A DNA stretch of 39,786 nucleotides from Candidatus Dormiibacterota bacterium (GTDB lineage Bacteria > Chloroflexota > Dormibacteria > Aeolococcales > Aeolococcaceae), in NCBI GenBank assembly GCA_019245575.1, contig JAFARE010000041.1:1-39786 (forward strand), given 5' to 3'. Below are positions 23,995 through 32,244 of this stretch, in pieces. Numbering within the stretch: the stretch's first letter is position 1; every line of letters starts with the position of its first letter. The notes beneath the pieces are model-generated. The model was not told the origin of the DNA, made no database searches, and was given only the letters and a program-made list of their open reading frames with translations. The position numbers and the translations under genes are program-made.

Positions 23995-24483
23995 GTGCGG
24001 CTTGACGGAGTCGACGAACCATCGCTGCATCGCCCGCAACCGCTGCCGGTGCAGGACCTCTCGGTGTACGAGGCTGCCGGCGGGCATACGCTGCGGCGGC
24101 ACGTGTTCACCAAGCCCGGCGACGAGCTGCGCCGCATCCGCAACGAGGGCGTGGCCGCGGCCGGGCGGTTCCTCAGCCAGAGCGTGGCCCAGCGGGCCGT
24201 GACGCAGGCCATCAGCACGCGGCATGTCGACGTGGCCGCGTGGTTGCACGGGCGGGATCGCCGCGCGCCGTTCACCTTCGTCGTCGACGTGGGGCGCATG
24301 ATCGGCTACGTGCTCACCTGGGACGACGTGGTCAGCCGCGTCTACACGCCGCGCGCCACCAGCGCTGTGCGCGTCGTGCTCCGCACGCACGCGGAGCTGC
24401 CGGGCGGCTTCATGATCCTCACCGCGTACCCAACCCGAGTCCCGCGCCGCCGCGCCGACGGAACCGGCGGGTACGCGCAATGA
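23995..24483 (+). CDS. RNase A-fold toxin domain (CdiA-CT type), stand-alone
   Basis: The frame is open well upstream, but the protein-like part begins near GTG 23995 (162 residues; GTG 24049 is an alternative). Residues 24-148 match the bacterial CdiA-CT RNase A domain: VYEAAGGHTLRRHVFTKPGDELRRI, a helical middle (SVAQRAVTQAI, VDVAAWL), VGRMIGYV and the end VRVVLRTHAELPGGFMILTAYPT. From memory of the Yersinia kristensenii CdiA-CT structure, the active site is His, Arg (+11), Thr and Tyr (+2); here H36, R47, T143 and Y145 fit that spacing. There are no cysteines, as in that toxin and unlike vertebrate RNase A. No signal peptide, TM or polymorphic-toxin delivery domain is attached. No ribosome site is clear. 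Predicted to cut RNA in the cytoplasm; antidote encoded by the next gene. Confidence 0.85.
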   Translation: MRLDGVDEPSLHRPQPLPVQDLSVYEAAGGHTLRRHVFTKPGDELRRIRNEGVAAAGRFLSQSVAQRAVTQAISTRHVDVAAWLHGRDRRAPFTFVVDVGRMIGYVLTWDDVVSRVYTPRATSAVRVVLRTHAELPGGFMILTAYPTRVPRRRADGTGGYAQ

Positions 24484-24818
24484 GCGGCATCGCCGACATG
24501 GACAGCCGCATCGCCGCCGCGGACAGCGAGTTCCCCGCGCTGTTCCAGCTCTTCGGCGGGTACTTTCACCAGGACTGGAGGCAGGAGCACGCCACGCCTG
24601 CGGCGGCGCTGACCGCGTTCATCGAAGAGGCGCCGCCCGAGGCGGTGCGCGCGGCGGCGGCAGAGCTGCAGCAGGTGTTGGACCTCGACGCCGGCGACGC
24701 CGCGCTCACGCGTCTGCTGCGCGAGGGCTTCGACTGCAACTACCGCCCCGAGGAGGACGGAATGACCCCGAGCGCGTGGCTGCGCGCCGTCGCTGCGCGC
24801 CTGCAACCCGCCGGCTGA
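24480..24818 (+). CDS. CdiI-type immunity protein
   Basis: The ATG at 24480 overlaps the toxin stop by ATGA. The 112-residue acidic, helical protein starts with a short helix, then FPALFQLFGGYFHQDWRQEHATP and ends GMTPSAWLRAVAARLQ. The block L-x-x-(F/Y)-G-x-Y-F-H-Q-D-W and the final W-L-x-x-V-x-x-x-L are the marks of the CdiI immunity family found with contact-dependent inhibition toxins. It is expected to bind and block the RNase A-like product. Translational coupling ensures that antidote is made with the toxin. Confidence 0.9.
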   Translation: MSGIADMDSRIAAADSEFPALFQLFGGYFHQDWRQEHATPAAALTAFIEEAPPEAVRAAAAELQQVLDLDAGDAALTRLLREGFDCNYRPEEDGMTPSAWLRAVAARLQPAG

Positions 24819-24830
24819 GGAGCGACGGCG

Positions 24831-25682
24831 TCAGGCGGCCACGGGTGCCGCCGCGACACGCCGCGCCAGCGCGATGAAGTGCAGCACCGCGGTGGGAACG
24901 AGGGCCGGCAGGCCGAAGACGAGCGCGGCGATCCACACCGGGCCACCCGCGGCGCGAACCCAGAACAGCACGAAGAACACGACACCGGTCAGCAGCGTGT
25001 TGCGCCTGCCCCACACCGTGTGCACCAGCTCCGGCCGGCGACGAGCGAGAAACACGAATGGCGTCACCAGCAGCGGGGCGGCGTACCGCACGGCGATGAG
25101 GATCGAGAGCCAGAGCGTGGTGATGCCGAGCAGGTAGCAGCCGAACGCTGCGCTGAGGAAGAACAGCGCGTCCATGAACGGGTCGAGGCCCTTGCCCAGG
25201 GCTGTGATCGGGCCCACGCTGCGGGCAATGAATCCGTCCACGGCGTCGAGCAGGCCGACCGCGCCGCCGACCCCGGCCCACAGCGCCAGCGCCGTGCGTC
25301 CCGGAAACGGGAGCCACGCGATCAACAGGATGGGGACGCACAGCCAGGCGCGCAGCGCTGTGAGCCCGTTGGGCACGCCATAGCGATCGACGGGCGCGCC
25401 GTCCGGCGTCACGAGCATCGCCGCACCGCCGATGAACACGGCGCTGATGGCCGCCCACCACACCAGCGTGCTGAGTGCAGCGGCCTCGGTCGCGCTGCCG
25501 CCCTGCACGAGCGTCAGCGCCACTGCCAGGGCTTCGCTGCACAGCAACCCGGCGGCCAGCCACAGCGCGCCCGACCGGCGCAGCGTCCGGCTCGCGCGCA
25601 AGCGCGCCAGCGCCTCGGCGTACAGGCGCAGCAGTGGTGTCAGCTGCTCAGACGACGAGGCAGGTGACGGTCTTGAACACAC
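24831..25682 (-). CDS. CDP-alcohol phosphatidyltransferase family membrane protein
   Basis: The 283-residue polytopic protein has the complete CDP-alcohol motif D-G-x2-A-R-x8-G-x3-D-x3-D, read as DGFIAR, eight residues, GKGLDPFMD. It would join a CDP-linked lipid head to an alcohol acceptor (phosphatidylglycerol-P, inositol-P or similar) at the cytoplasmic membrane face; the acceptor is not determinable. At least six hydrophobic segments follow a charged N-terminus. Start GTG 25682 overlaps the Lrp-like gene by 35 bases; no later ATG or GTG fits well, so the true start may be slightly downstream at a rarer codon. Confidence 0.88.
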   Translation of the reverse strand: MCSRPSPASSSEQLTPLLRLYAEALARLRASRTLRRSGALWLAAGLLCSEALAVALTLVQGGSATEAAALSTLVWWAAISAVFIGGAAMLVTPDGAPVDRYGVPNGLTALRAWLCVPILLIAWLPFPGRTALALWAGVGGAVGLLDAVDGFIARSVGPITALGKGLDPFMDALFFLSAAFGCYLLGITTLWLSILIAVRYAAPLLVTPFVFLARRRPELVHTVWGRRNTLLTGVVFFVLFWVRAAGGPVWIAALVFGLPALVPTAVLHFIALARRVAAAPVAA

Positions 25683-25875
25683 CGTCCGCCGCCTGCACCT
25701 TGTCCACGATGAGCCGCCCGATGCCGCCGACGTCGTCCGCCTGCACCTGGACGATCACATCGAACTCACCGGTGATCGCGTCCGCGGCGATGATTCCGTC
25801 CTGGCCCTTGAGGGTGTTCATCACCTCGAGTGCCTTGCCGGCGGTGGCGGTCACGAGGACGTATGCCCGCACCAT
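25648..25875 (-). CDS. Stand-alone Lrp/AsnC ligand-binding (RAM) domain protein
   Basis: A 75-residue protein starting at ATG 25875: VRAYVLVTATAGKALEVMNTL, then GIIAADAITGEFDVIVQVQADD, GIGRLIVDKVQAADGVFKT and the end VTCLVV. This is the whole alpha/beta sandwich of the RAM domain, without the N-terminal DNA-binding domain of Lrp. Such proteins form oligomers that bind amino acids and can act on full-length Lrp partners. The upstream extension of the frame is not coding. It is promoted from a symmetric -10 element shared with the divergent small membrane-protein gene. Confidence 0.93.
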   Translation of the reverse strand: MVRAYVLVTATAGKALEVMNTLKGQDGIIAADAITGEFDVIVQVQADDVGGIGRLIVDKVQAADGVFKTVTCLVV

Positions 25876-25891
25876 CTCGTTCGCTGGCGAC

Positions 25892-25899
25892 TGTATAGC
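25892..25899. promoter_or_regulatory. Shared bidirectional -10 element
   Basis: The minus strand reads TGCTATACA, an extended -10, for the Lrp-like gene (start at 25875). The plus strand reads TATAGC at 25894-25899 for the gene at 25908, only 8 bases before its ATG. No good -35 box was found on either side. Confidence 0.45.
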
Positions 25900-25907
25900 A
25901 TGGGGAT

Positions 25908-26318
25908 ATGCCGTGGGTGCTGCTGGTGCGCTGGGTGGTGCGGCTGGCGCTCGCGCTCGCCTTCTGGCGAGTCGGCACGGCGCGGCGCGCTGCCGGCGTT
26001 CCGGGCGCGCCGCCGCTCCGGCGCCCGCCGGGCGCGCCACGCATCGACCCGCGCGCCGCCGCTGCGGCCGTTCGCGAAGGTGCGTCGCTCGGCTGGCGCA
26101 CGCTCTCTGCGGCGGCATTCCTTGCCGCAGCGATCGTGCTGCTGACCGCGGGTGTCACGACCACGGTGCTGTCGCCGCGATGGCTCGGCGGACTCCTGCT
26201 CGGGCTCGCCGTGGCGTCGGTGGGCGTGTCAGCGCTCGAGCTGCGCTCCGCTGTGCTGCTGCTGGCCGCGCGACGCCGCCGGCGTCACGATCGCGAGCTG
26301 CGCAGCAGCCTCAGCTGA
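25908..26318 (+). CDS. Small membrane protein, function unknown
   Basis: A 136-residue protein with an N-terminal TM (PWVLLVRWVVRLALALAFW), an Arg/Pro/Ala-rich loop, two more hydrophobic segments (LSAAAFLAAAIVLLTAGVTT, WLGGLLLGLAVASVGVSAL) and a very basic end (ARRRRRHDRELRSS). The ATG is 8 bases after the -10 box, so the mRNA may be leaderless. Its stop codon overlaps the lpdA stop within a palindrome. I do not recognise the family; coding is supported by third-position G+C and membrane pattern. Confidence 0.65.
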   Translation: MPWVLLVRWVVRLALALAFWRVGTARRAAGVPGAPPLRRPPGAPRIDPRAAAAAVREGASLGWRTLSAAAFLAAAIVLLTAGVTTTVLSPRWLGGLLLGLAVASVGVSALELRSAVLLLAARRRRRHDRELRSSLS

Positions 26319-26320
26319 GG
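26309..26320. repeat. 12-bp palindrome holding both stop codons of convergent genes
   Basis: CCTCAGCTGAGG is a perfect palindrome. The plus-strand TGA at 26316-26318 and the lpdA TGA (26313-26311 on the minus strand) are mirror images inside it, so the two genes overlap by 8 bases tail to tail. Confidence 0.8.
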
Positions 26321-27678
26321 TAGGGCGCCACACCCTCGCCCTGCTCCGCCGCGTCCATGATCACCTCGCTCACGGTGGGGTGCGGATGGATCACGGCGCC
26401 CAGGTCGTCCATGGTGAGCCCGTCGCTCATCGCAACCGACACCTCGCTCACCACCTCCACCGCGTGCACGCCCATCACCGTGGCGCCGATGAGCCGTCCG
26501 GTCGCGGCGTCCGCGTACAGCTGCGCGATGCCGTCGGTCTCACCCTCGCCGAGCGCCTTTCCGTTGCCCAGGAACCGCGCCTGGCCGGTGCGCACCTCGA
26601 TGCCCGCCTCCTTCGCGGTCTCGGTGTTGAGGCCCACCATGGCGATCTCCGGGTGCGTGTAGATGCAGGACGGGACGACGGTGCGATCCATCGGCATGGC
26701 GTTGTGCCCCAGCGCGTTCTCCACCGCGCGCGCAGCCTCGGCGCTGGCCAGGTGCGCCAGCTGCAGGCCGCCGATGCAGTCGCCCGCGCCCCAGATCTTC
26801 GGGTTGGCCGTGCGCAGCATGTCGTCGACCTGCACGTGGTCGCGCTCGTCGATGACGACACCGGCGTCCTCCAGGCCGATGCCGCGAGTCTGCGCGCGGC
26901 GGCCGACCGAGACGAGCACCAGGTCACAGTCGACCGCAGCCTCGTCATCGAGGTGCGCGGTGAGCGACTCGTCGCGATAGTCGATCGACGTCACCTTGCG
27001 GCCGGTGTGAAAGACGATCCCCTCCTTCTCCACGATGCGCCGGAACTGGGTGACGATCCGCGAATCGACGCCCGTGAGCACCTGGGGCAGCACCTCGACG
27101 ACGGTGACGCGCGAGCCGAGCGCCACGAAGAGGCTGGCGAACTCGCAACCGACAACACCCCCTCCGATGACGAGCAGGTGCTCCGGGATGCGCTCCAAGC
27201 GCAGGATCCCATTCGACGTCACGACGAGTGGATGCTCCATGTCGATGCCGGGCAGACCGGACGGCTCGGTGCCCACGCACACGACCAGGTGGTCATACGG
27301 AAGACGCTCGCCGCCCGCGACCACGGCGTCGCCGTCCACCACGCCGTGCTCCTGCATCACGCGCACCTTGTGCCGCTTGCATGCAGCCGCGACTCCGTTG
27401 CGCATCTTGACCACCACCTCTTCCTTGCGCTCCATCATGCGCGGGAAGTCGATGGCGGGCTGGGGCACGCTGATGCCGTAATCGGCGGCGTTGCGGATTC
27501 TGCGCAGCAGGTCGGCGCCGGCGAGCAGTGACTTGGTGGGAATGCATCCCCAGTTGAGGCACGTGCCCCCCAGCTCAGCGCGCTCGATCAACACCGTGTC
27601 GGCGCCCAGCTGCGCGGCGCGCAGCGCGGCCACGTCGCCGGCGGGGCCGCCGCCGAGCACAACGACGCGCGGACTCAC
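26311..27678 (-). CDS. lpdA: Dihydrolipoamide dehydrogenase (E3)
   Basis: The 455-residue flavoprotein starts at GTG 27678, overlapping the stop of the E2-E1 gene by GTGA. It has the FAD-binding motif VVVLGGGPAGDVAALRAAQLG, the redox disulfide GGTCLNWGCIPTKS, the NAD-binding part LLVIGGGVVGCEFASLFVALG, the second FAD motif WGAGDCIGG, and the C-terminal interface with the catalytic HPHPTVSE His/Glu pair. It reoxidises dihydrolipoyl groups, passing electrons to NAD+. The coupling to the E2-E1 gene indicates that it is the E3 of the 2-oxoglutarate dehydrogenase encoded there, although it may serve other complexes too. Confidence 0.96.
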   Translation of the reverse strand: MSPRVVVLGGGPAGDVAALRAAQLGADTVLIERAELGGTCLNWGCIPTKSLLAGADLLRRIRNAADYGISVPQPAIDFPRMMERKEEVVVKMRNGVAAACKRHKVRVMQEHGVVDGDAVVAGGERLPYDHLVVCVGTEPSGLPGIDMEHPLVVTSNGILRLERIPEHLLVIGGGVVGCEFASLFVALGSRVTVVEVLPQVLTGVDSRIVTQFRRIVEKEGIVFHTGRKVTSIDYRDESLTAHLDDEAAVDCDLVLVSVGRRAQTRGIGLEDAGVVIDERDHVQVDDMLRTANPKIWGAGDCIGGLQLAHLASAEAARAVENALGHNAMPMDRTVVPSCIYTHPEIAMVGLNTETAKEAGIEVRTGQARFLGNGKALGEGETDGIAQLYADAATGRLIGATVMGVHAVEVVSEVSVAMSDGLTMDDLGAVIHPHPTVSEVIMDAAEQGEGVAPYLS

Positions 27679-30600
27679 TGTCGGGCGCTGCTCCTCGCGC
27701 CGCTCTCGCCGGCGCCGCGCTCCTGCAGAGCGTGCGACAGTCCCAGCGTCGCCGCGACGATGCGCTCCTGCTCCAACCGATGGGAGCCGGCGTATCCCTC
27801 GGAGGGACTGGCGCGGCGAGGCCGTCCGATGTACTCCCAGGGCACCGCGTCGGGCCGCTTGGCGCGGACACACATCATGATGTGCTCCCACGCTCCCATG
27901 TTCTGCGGCTCCTCCTGCACCCACGCGATGCGCTGCAGGTTCGGGTACGCATCGATCACCGTGAAGAGCGACTCCACCGGCACCGGGTGCAGCTGCTCGA
28001 CGCGCGCGATGGCGACGTCGCTCGCGGCGCGGCGGTCGGCGTGCAGCTCGAGGTCGTAGTACACCCGCCCGCTGCAGAACACCAGCGCGCGGACGGCGTC
28101 GCGGTCGCGGCTCGCCGCCGGGTCGTCCATCACGGGCTGGAACTTGCCCTGCGACAGCTGCGCCATCGTGGCGGTCGACTCCCTGAGCCGCAGCAGGCTC
28201 TTGGGCGTCATCACGACGAGCGGACGCGGGTCGGCGGCGAGACCCTGGCTGCGCAGCAGGTGAAAGTACTGCGCAGCGGTGGAGCAGTTGGCCACCCGCA
28301 TGTTGGCGTCCGCGCTCAGCATTAGGAAGCGTTCCAGACGCCCGCTGGAGTGCTCCGGACCGCTGCCCTCGTAGCCGTGCGGGAGGAGCAGCGTGAGGCG
28401 CGAGCGCTGCCCCCATTTGGCCCTGCCGGCGGAGATGAACTGGTCCACGATCATCTGCGCGTTGTTCACGAAGTCGCCGTACTGCGCTTCCCATATCACC
28501 AGCGTCTTGGGGTCGGCGGCGCTGTAGCCGTACTCGAAGCCCACGCAGCTCACCTCGCTCAGCGGGCTGTTGTGCACCTCGAAGGTCGCGGTGGCGCCGG
28601 TGAGGTGCTGCATGGGAATCCAGCGGTCGCCGGTGCGCTCGTCGTGGAAGACGACGTGGCGCTGGCTGAAGGTGCCGCGCTCGGTGTCCTGCCCCGTGAG
28701 GCGCACCGGATGGCCCTCGAGCAACAGCGACCCCAGGGCCAGCGCCTCGCTCGTGCCCCAGTCGATCGTGCCGTCGTCGAGTGACGCGCGCCGCCGGTCC
28801 ATCTGCCTGCGCAGCTTGGTGTTGGGCGTGAACGCCTCGGGAAAGACCAGCAGCTCCTCGTTGAGGTTGCGCAGCGTCGCGTCGGCGACCGCCGTGGTGG
28901 GCGGCGACCCCTTCATCTCCGCGGTGCGTGGCTCATCGGTGTGCTCGTCGAGCTCAGCGGCGAGGTTCTCCTTGACGCGCTTGTGCGCCGCGCCGACGCG
29001 CGCGTACGCATCCTCCGCCTGACGGTCGACCTCCTCCTGGGTGAGCACGCCGTCCGCCACCAGCCTCCGCGCGAAGATCTCGCGCACCGTCGGATGCTCG
29101 CGGATCGTCTCGTACATCAGCGGCTGCGTGTACGCGGGTTCGTCGGTCTCGTTGTGGCCGAAGCGACGGTATCCGATCAGGTGGATCACGACGTCGCGGT
29201 GGTACGTCTTGCGGTAGTCGTACGCGAGACGGACGGCGGCCATGCACGCCTCGATGTCGTCGGCGTTGACGTGCACGATGGGAATGTCGAATCCCTTGGC
29301 CAGGTCAGACGCATAGCGCGTGGAGCGAGCCTCGCGCGGGTCGGTGGTGAAGCCGATCTGGTTGTCCGCGATGAGGTGCAGCGTCCCGCCCGTCGTGTAC
29401 CCGTCGAGCGACTGCAGGTTGAGCACCTCGGCGACGATGCCCTGGCCGCTGACCGCGGCATCGCCGTGGATGAGCACGGGGAAGGCAGCGGAGGGATCCA
29501 GGTGCATCTCCGCGGCGTGCCGCTGCGTCTGCTCGGCGCGGCACCATCCCTCCACCACGGGGTCGACCGCCTCGAGGTGGCTGGGGTTGGAGAGCAGACG
29601 CACGTTGATCGTCCTGCCCGTGTCGCTGATGTACGTGCCGGTGGCGCCGAGGTGGTACTTGACGTCACCCGTGGGGTCGTCGTCGCGGATGCCGACCGCG
29701 CGCCGCGCCTCGCCGAGCTCGAACGCGTTGAGGATCGACTCGTACGGGCGGTTGACGACGTGCGCGATCACGGCGAGACGGCCGCGGTGCGACATGCCCA
29801 TCACCGTCTCGGCGATGCCGTCCGCCGCGAGCATGGTGAGCAGCTGCTCGAGCATCGGCACCATCGCGTCGAGTCCCTCGATGGAGAACGTCTTCTGCCC
29901 CAGGAAGCTGCGCCGGAAGTAGCGCTCCATCGCGTCCACCTTGGTCAGCCGCCCCAGCAGGCGCACGCGCTCCTCGGGAGACAGCGGCAGGCGGTACGCG
30001 CCCGACTCGATGTGCTCGCGCAGCCAGAGACGCTGCTCGTGGCTCGCGATGTGCTCGATCTCGTACGCGATGGTGCCGCAGTACGTGCGGCGCAGCGCCG
30101 GAAGGACGTCGGCAAGCGTCTGGCCCGACACGTACACGCGCAGCAGATTGGCGGGCAGCGCCTCCATCAACTGCGGCGTGAGCCCGTACGTGGCCGGCTC
30201 CATCGCCGGGTCCCCCACCGGTGTCGAGCCGAGAGGGTCGAGGTGAGCACCCAGGTGGCCGTGGGTGCGGTGCGCCTTGACCAGGGAGGTCGCCGCCTGC
30301 ATCGCGGCGAGGAGCGTGCGGTCCGGCTGTGGCGCGGCCTGCGGTTGCGCTTGTGCTCCCGCCGCCTGCGGCGGTGCCGCGAGAGGCGCGGCGAGCTGCT
30401 CGCGAGGAGCCGGCGGCCGCAACCCGAAGCTGGAGAAGACCGCCTCGTAGAAGCCGTCCGCGCCGTCGAGCAGCGCCTGCACGCGCCCCAGGAACTCGCC
30501 GGACTGCGCGCCCTGGATGATGCGGTGGTCGTAGGTGCTGGTCATCGTCATGACCTTCCCCACGCCCAGCTCGCGAAGCCGCCCCTCGCTCAGCTGCGCC

Positions 30601-31697
30601 CACTCCGGCGGGTATCCGATGGCGCCGACGGCGACGATCGTTCCCTGCCCCTGCATCAGCCGCGGCACTGAAGCGACCGTGCCGATGCCACCCGGGTTCG
30701 TCAGCGTGATGTTCGCGCCCTGGAGATCCTCAGCGGTGAGCGTGTTGTTGCGCGCGCGGTCGATGAGCCGCTCGTACTCGGCGCGGAAGTCGCTGAAGCT
30801 GCGCTCGGCCGCTTCGCGGATCACGGGAACGACGAGGAACCGGCTGCCGTCCCGCCGCTTGCTGTCGACGGCGAGCCCGAGGTTGGGGGCGCCGGGCACG
30901 CGCGCGGGCCTGCCCTCGGCGGTGCGCGTGAAGTGCGCCGTCATCTCCGGCATCGCGTCGGCGGCGCGCGCGATCGCGTACCCGATGAGATGCGTGAACG
31001 ACACCTTCAGCGCCTCGCCTGCCGCGCTCAGCGCCGTGTTGAGCTCGGTGCGGCGGGCGTCGAGCGTGCTCACCGACACGGTGCGAAATGACGTGGCGGT
31101 GGGGATCTCGCGGCTGCGCTCCATGTGCTCGACGAGCGCGGCGGCCGGGCCGCGCAGCGGCTCGGCGCCGGCCTCCGTGCCGGCGGGCGGGTGCGGCGCC
31201 GGCTTCGCCGCGCCGGCAGCGTCGACATCCTCGCGGCGCACCTCTCCATTGGCCCCCGTGCCGTGGACGCCGCCCAGGTCGACGCCGCGGATGGCCGCCG
31301 CGCGCCTGGCGAGCGGCGACGCGTGCACCGGCCCGCGCGCCGCCGGCTCGGGCGACGGTGTACCCGCGCCCGTCGGCGCCGCGGGCTCCGCCGGCTCTGC
31401 TGCAGGCGCCGCCGGGGCGGGCTCCTCCGGAGCGGGGGGCGTGGCGGCCGCTGCGTCCGTGCTGATGCGCGCCAGCGTTGCGCCGACCTCGACGGTCGCC
31501 CCCTCGGCGGCGACGATCTCGGCCACCGTGCCGGCTGCCGGCGCGGGCACCTCGACGTCGACCTTGTCCGTGGTGACCTCGACGACGGTGTCCCCCTCCT
31601 TGACGGGGTCACCGACCTTCTTCACCCATCGCGCCACGATGCCCTCGGTGACGGACTCGCCCATCGAGGGGAGGGTCACGGGAACTGTGTCGGCCAC
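27675..31697 (-). CDS. kgd: Fused 2-oxoglutarate dehydrogenase E2-E1 (Kgd type) with N-terminal lipoyl domain
   Basis: The 1340-residue protein carries, in order: a lipoyl domain (residues 1-80, lipoyl lysine K45 in TTDKVDVEV), an Ala/Pro/Glu-rich linker (81-122), a peripheral subunit-binding domain (123-160, HASPLARRAAAIRGVDLGG, GANGEVRREDVDA), an E2 succinyltransferase domain (about 190-420, active-site D390-H391 in STYDHRIIQGAQSGEFL), a second linker, and the thiamine-diphosphate E1 domain (about 460-1325, MGMSHRGRLAVIAHVVNRP, IHGDAAVSGQGIVAEVLNLQ, YRRFGHNETDEPAYTQP). Mycobacterial Kgd and corynebacterial OdhA have the E2-E1 fusion but, as I recall, lack lipoyl and subunit-binding parts. 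GTG 31697 gives a normal lipoyl N-terminus. A TTGACC -35-like box lies at 31727-31722. Confidence 0.95.
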   Translation of the reverse strand: MADTVPVTLPSMGESVTEGIVARWVKKVGDPVKEGDTVVEVTTDKVDVEVPAPAAGTVAEIVAAEGATVEVGATLARISTDAAAATPPAPEEPAPAAPAAEPAEPAAPTGAGTPSPEPAARGPVHASPLARRAAAIRGVDLGGVHGTGANGEVRREDVDAAGAAKPAPHPPAGTEAGAEPLRGPAAALVEHMERSREIPTATSFRTVSVSTLDARRTELNTALSAAGEALKVSFTHLIGYAIARAADAMPEMTAHFTRTAEGRPARVPGAPNLGLAVDSKRRDGSRFLVVPVIREAAERSFSDFRAEYERLIDRARNNTLTAEDLQGANITLTNPGGIGTVASVPRLMQGQGTIVAVGAIGYPPEWAQLSEGRLRELGVGKVMTMTSTYDHRIIQGAQSGEFLGRVQALLDGADGFYEAVFSSFGLRPPAPREQLAAPLAAPPQAAGAQAQPQAAPQPDRTLLAAMQAATSLVKAHRTHGHLGAHLDPLGSTPVGDPAMEPATYGLTPQLMEALPANLLRVYVSGQTLADVLPALRRTYCGTIAYEIEHIASHEQRLWLREHIESGAYRLPLSPEERVRLLGRLTKVDAMERYFRRSFLGQKTFSIEGLDAMVPMLEQLLTMLAADGIAETVMGMSHRGRLAVIAHVVNRPYESILNAFELGEARRAVGIRDDDPTGDVKYHLGATGTYISDTGRTINVRLLSNPSHLEAVDPVVEGWCRAEQTQRHAAEMHLDPSAAFPVLIHGDAAVSGQGIVAEVLNLQSLDGYTTGGTLHLIADNQIGFTTDPREARSTRYASDLAKGFDIPIVHVNADDIEACMAAVRLAYDYRKTYHRDVVIHLIGYRRFGHNETDEPAYTQPLMYETIREHPTVREIFARRLVADGVLTQEEVDRQAEDAYARVGAAHKRVKENLAAELDEHTDEPRTAEMKGSPPTTAVADATLRNLNEELLVFPEAFTPNTKLRRQMDRRRASLDDGTIDWGTSEALALGSLLLEGHPVRLTGQDTERGTFSQRHVVFHDERTGDRWIPMQHLTGATATFEVHNSPLSEVSCVGFEYGYSAADPKTLVIWEAQYGDFVNNAQMIVDQFISAGRAKWGQRSRLTLLLPHGYEGSGPEHSSGRLERFLMLSADANMRVANCSTAAQYFHLLRSQGLAADPRPLVVMTPKSLLRLRESTATMAQLSQGKFQPVMDDPAASRDRDAVRALVFCSGRVYYDLELHADRRAASDVAIARVEQLHPVPVESLFTVIDAYPNLQRIAWVQEEPQNMGAWEHIMMCVRAKRPDAVPWEYIGRPRRASPSEGYAGSHRLEQERIVAATLGLSHALQERGAGESGARSSARQ

Positions 31698-31752
31698 CTT
31701 CTAGATCGTCCCACGTTGTCGGGTCAAAGAAGCGCCGGCCCCCGCCCGTGGC

Positions 31753-32178
31753 TCAGCCGCGCTGGGGAAGGGCGTCCGGCAGCAGCCAGGGGAGCGCCTG
31801 GCTCATCGGCCGGCGCAGCGCCTGGTTCGCCTCGGGATTCAACTCGGAGCCGGCGAGGAGCGCCAGCGCCGCCGTCAGCAGGGCGTTCTCCGCGCGGTGG
31901 CCCACGTCGCCGTGTTCCGCGCGCCAGGAGACCATGGGCTGGCCGCGCTCGGTGAGGCCGAGGATGCGGTTGCGCAGCTCGTCCCACTCACCGCCCCGGT
32001 CGGATCGCTCGAGCAGGCGCAGCGCCTCGGCCTCGGCCCGGTGGATGCCGGCCTCCTGGCTCGGATCCCAGCCCTGGGCGGCGCGCTCGATCCCCGCCGG
32101 GGAGAGCGTGCGACTGTCCTCCAGGAGCCGGTCGATGTCGGTCTGGCCGGGCCGCCGTCCGTATCCGTCCGTGTCCAT
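31753..32178 (-). CDS. Hypothetical acidic helical protein
   Basis: ATG 32178 is chosen because GGGAGG lies 9 bases upstream. The 141-residue protein begins MDTDGYGRRPGQTDIDRLLE, is rich in Glu, Leu and Arg with predicted helices (IHRAEAEALRLLERSDR, ENALLTAALALLAGSE) and ends in PWLLPDALPQRG. It has no signal peptide or TM. Family not recognised. It precedes kgd by 55 bases on the same strand and may share its transcript. Confidence 0.65.
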   Translation of the reverse strand: MDTDGYGRRPGQTDIDRLLEDSRTLSPAGIERAAQGWDPSQEAGIHRAEAEALRLLERSDRGGEWDELRNRILGLTERGQPMVSWRAEHGDVGHRAENALLTAALALLAGSELNPEANQALRRPMSQALPWLLPDALPQRG

Positions 32179-32244
32179 GCACCTGCCTCCCACGCACACC
32201 GCCGAGTGCCCTCAGTGTCGCGGTTGGACCGGTACTCCCGCCTG

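Noticed and set aside
28941-30671. 576-residue plus-strand ORF
   Set aside because: It is fully antisense to the E2-E1 gene, whose domains are certain.
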